A DNA stretch of 6,763 nucleotides, taken from positions 1 to 6,763 of the forward strand of contig CAAGHB010000038.1 in assembly GCA_900769535.1 (NCBI GenBank), given 5' to 3'. Origin of the DNA: Clostridia bacterium (GTDB taxonomy: Bacteria; Bacillota; Clostridia; Oscillospirales; Acutalibacteraceae). Made by a program: the position numbers and the translations under genes. This document shows positions 5,591 through 6,763 of this stretch, piece after piece. Within the stretch, counting starts at the first letter, position 1; the number at the start of each line of letters is the position of its first letter. The notes under the pieces were generated by a model that worked only from the letters and a program-made list of their open reading frames with translations, ran no database searches and had not been told where the DNA came from.

Positions 5591-6763
5591 ATGAAGGTTA
5601 TTATGCACGACGGCTCGATAGCCGAATATTCCTTTGAGGACGAGATTGGACGCGGTGCGCTTCGTCATACAGCGTCGCACATTTTGGCCCAGGCGGTAAA
5701 GCGTCTTTACCCCGAAACAAAGCTCGCAATCGGCCCCTCGATAAAGGACGGATTTTACTACGATTTTGACCGCGAAACTCCTTTTACCGACGAGGAATTG
5801 GTCGCAATCGAGGCCGAAATGAAAAAGATTGTTAAGGAAAATTTAAAGCTCGAACGCTTCACTCTGCCGCGTAAGGAAGCCATCGAACTGATGGAAAAAG
5901 CAGGCGAAAGCTACAAGGTTGAGCTTATCAACGACCTGCCCGACGACGAGGAGCTTTCCTTCTTTAAGCAGGGGGATTACGTTGACCTGTGCGCAGGACC
6001 TCACGTGACCTACACCTCGGCGGTAAAGGCATTCAAGCTCACCTCGGTTGCCGGCGCATATTGGCGCGGAAACGAAAAGAATAAGATGCTCACCCGTATC
6101 TACGGCACCGCCTTTTCGAACAAAACCGACCTCGAAGAATATCTCACCCGAATGGAAGAGGCAAAAAAGCGTGACCACCGCCGTCTCGGAAAGGAGCTTG
6201 GACTCTTTTCGATAATGGAGGAGGGACCGGGATTCCCCTTCTTCTTGCCAAAGGGAATGATTGTAAAGAATACGCTCATCGACTATTGGCGTGAGCTTCA
6301 TACACGTGACGGATATCTCGAAATCAGCACCCCGATTATGCTCAATCGCGAGCTGTGGGAAACCTCGGGACACTGGGGACATTACAAGGATAATATGTAC
6401 ACCACCGTCATTGACGAAAACGATTTTGCCGTTAAGCCGATGAACTGCCCGGGCGGAATGCTTGTTTACAAGATGGAGCCCCGTTCGTATAAAGACTTGC
6501 CGATGAAACTCGGCGAACTCGGCCTCGTTCACCGTCACGAAAAGTCGGGTGCATTGCACGGACTCATGCGTGTACGTTGCTTTACCCAGGACGATGCTCA
6601 TATTTATATGACCCGTGAGCAAATCACCGAGCAGATAAAGGGTGTAGTCCGTCTCATCGACGAGGTATATGCAAAGTTTGGCTTCAAGTATCATGTTGAG
6701 CTTTCGACCATGCCGGAGGACCATCTCGGCGCAATCGAGGACTGGGAAATGGCCACCGACGGA
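5591..6763 (+). CDS. thrS: Threonyl-tRNA synthetase (3' end outside window)
   Basis: It charges tRNA-Thr with threonine in the cytoplasm and is regulated by the T-box upstream. The first 391 residues are present. The N2 editing domain carries H26-x3-H30 (RHTASH) and C134-x3-H138 (CAGPH), the pair of motifs that hydrolyse Ser-tRNA-Thr. The class II catalytic core begins near 195. It has motif 2 with R315-H-E and a long GALHGLMRVRCF segment, and zinc ligands C286 (MNCPGG) and H337 (QDDAH). The third zinc ligand and the anticodon-binding domain lie past the edge. E. coli numbering (H73, H77, C182, C334, R363, H385) is offset by a constant 47-48 residues, so the N-terminus is short: only about 20 residues (MKVIMHDGSIAEYS...) stand where a roughly 60-residue TGS domain is usual. 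The start at 5591 is fixed by GGAGG. Identity is certain. Confidence 0.97.
   Translation, partial: MKVIMHDGSIAEYSFEDEIGRGALRHTASHILAQAVKRLYPETKLAIGPSIKDGFYYDFDRETPFTDEELVAIEAEMKKIVKENLKLERFTLPRKEAIELMEKAGESYKVELINDLPDDEELSFFKQGDYVDLCAGPHVTYTSAVKAFKLTSVAGAYWRGNEKNKMLTRIYGTAFSNKTDLEEYLTRMEEAKKRDHRRLGKELGLFSIMEEGPGFPFFLPKGMIVKNTLIDYWRELHTRDGYLEISTPIMLNRELWETSGHWGHYKDNMYTTVIDENDFAVKPMNCPGGMLVYKMEPRSYKDLPMKLGELGLVHRHEKSGALHGLMRVRCFTQDDAHIYMTREQITEQIKGVVRLIDEVYAKFGFKYHVELSTMPEDHLGAIEDWEMATDG

Noticed and set aside
5843..6724. A 293-residue open frame on the minus strand within thrS.
   Set aside because: The + strand encodes threonyl-tRNA synthetase with catalytic residues across this whole stretch. 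The minus-strand product resembles no protein family and is a shadow.

Overview
The window reads as a piece of chromosome from a low-to-moderate GC Gram-positive bacterium, most likely a gut-type member of the Clostridia (Oscillospiraceae/Ruminococcaceae-like). The grounds are a T-box riboswitch in front of thrS, GGAGG-type ribosome binding sites, a YitT-family (DUF161/DUF2179) membrane protein, a Firmicutes-type class II fructose-bisphosphate aldolase, and a cytoplasmic GH78-type rhamnosidase. The lineage is an inference from gene style only. All genes I can support are on the + strand; long minus-strand ORFs are shadows.

Layout. Positions 1-147 hold the 3' end of a VRR-NUC nuclease-domain gene, the only hint of phage or mobile DNA. 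Positions 148-254 are a short regulatory gap with an interrupted inverted repeat over a possible promoter. A 737-codon GH78-type glycosidase follows (255-2468). An 84-base gap carries a good sigma-A-type promoter and leads to fba (2553-3416), which ends at a clear intrinsic terminator (3486-3523). A YitT-family membrane protein (3639-4511) and a DUF1643 protein (4557-5168) are 45 bases apart and are probably one transcription unit. The 422-base gap from 5169 to 5590 is almost completely explained. It holds a sigma-A-type promoter (TTGAAA-17-TAAAAT) and a full T-box leader: Stem I with an ACC threonine specifier, two small hairpins, an antiterminator with the 7-base TGGAACC bulge, and a mutually exclusive terminator. 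The leader controls thrS, which starts at 5591 and runs off the right edge.

How the genes relate. fba is central glycolysis and gluconeogenesis. The GH78 enzyme probably releases rhamnose-type sugars from imported glycosides; it has its own control region, and no transporter or rhamnose catabolic gene is visible here. thrS is regulated by uncharged tRNA-Thr through the T-box. The most notable points are the well-resolved T-box with an unusually large, structured terminator loop, and a threonyl-tRNA synthetase whose N-terminus is about 47 residues short, lacking most of the TGS domain. I found no CRISPR array, insertion sequence, tRNA or rRNA, and nothing that convincingly amounts to a wholly new system.
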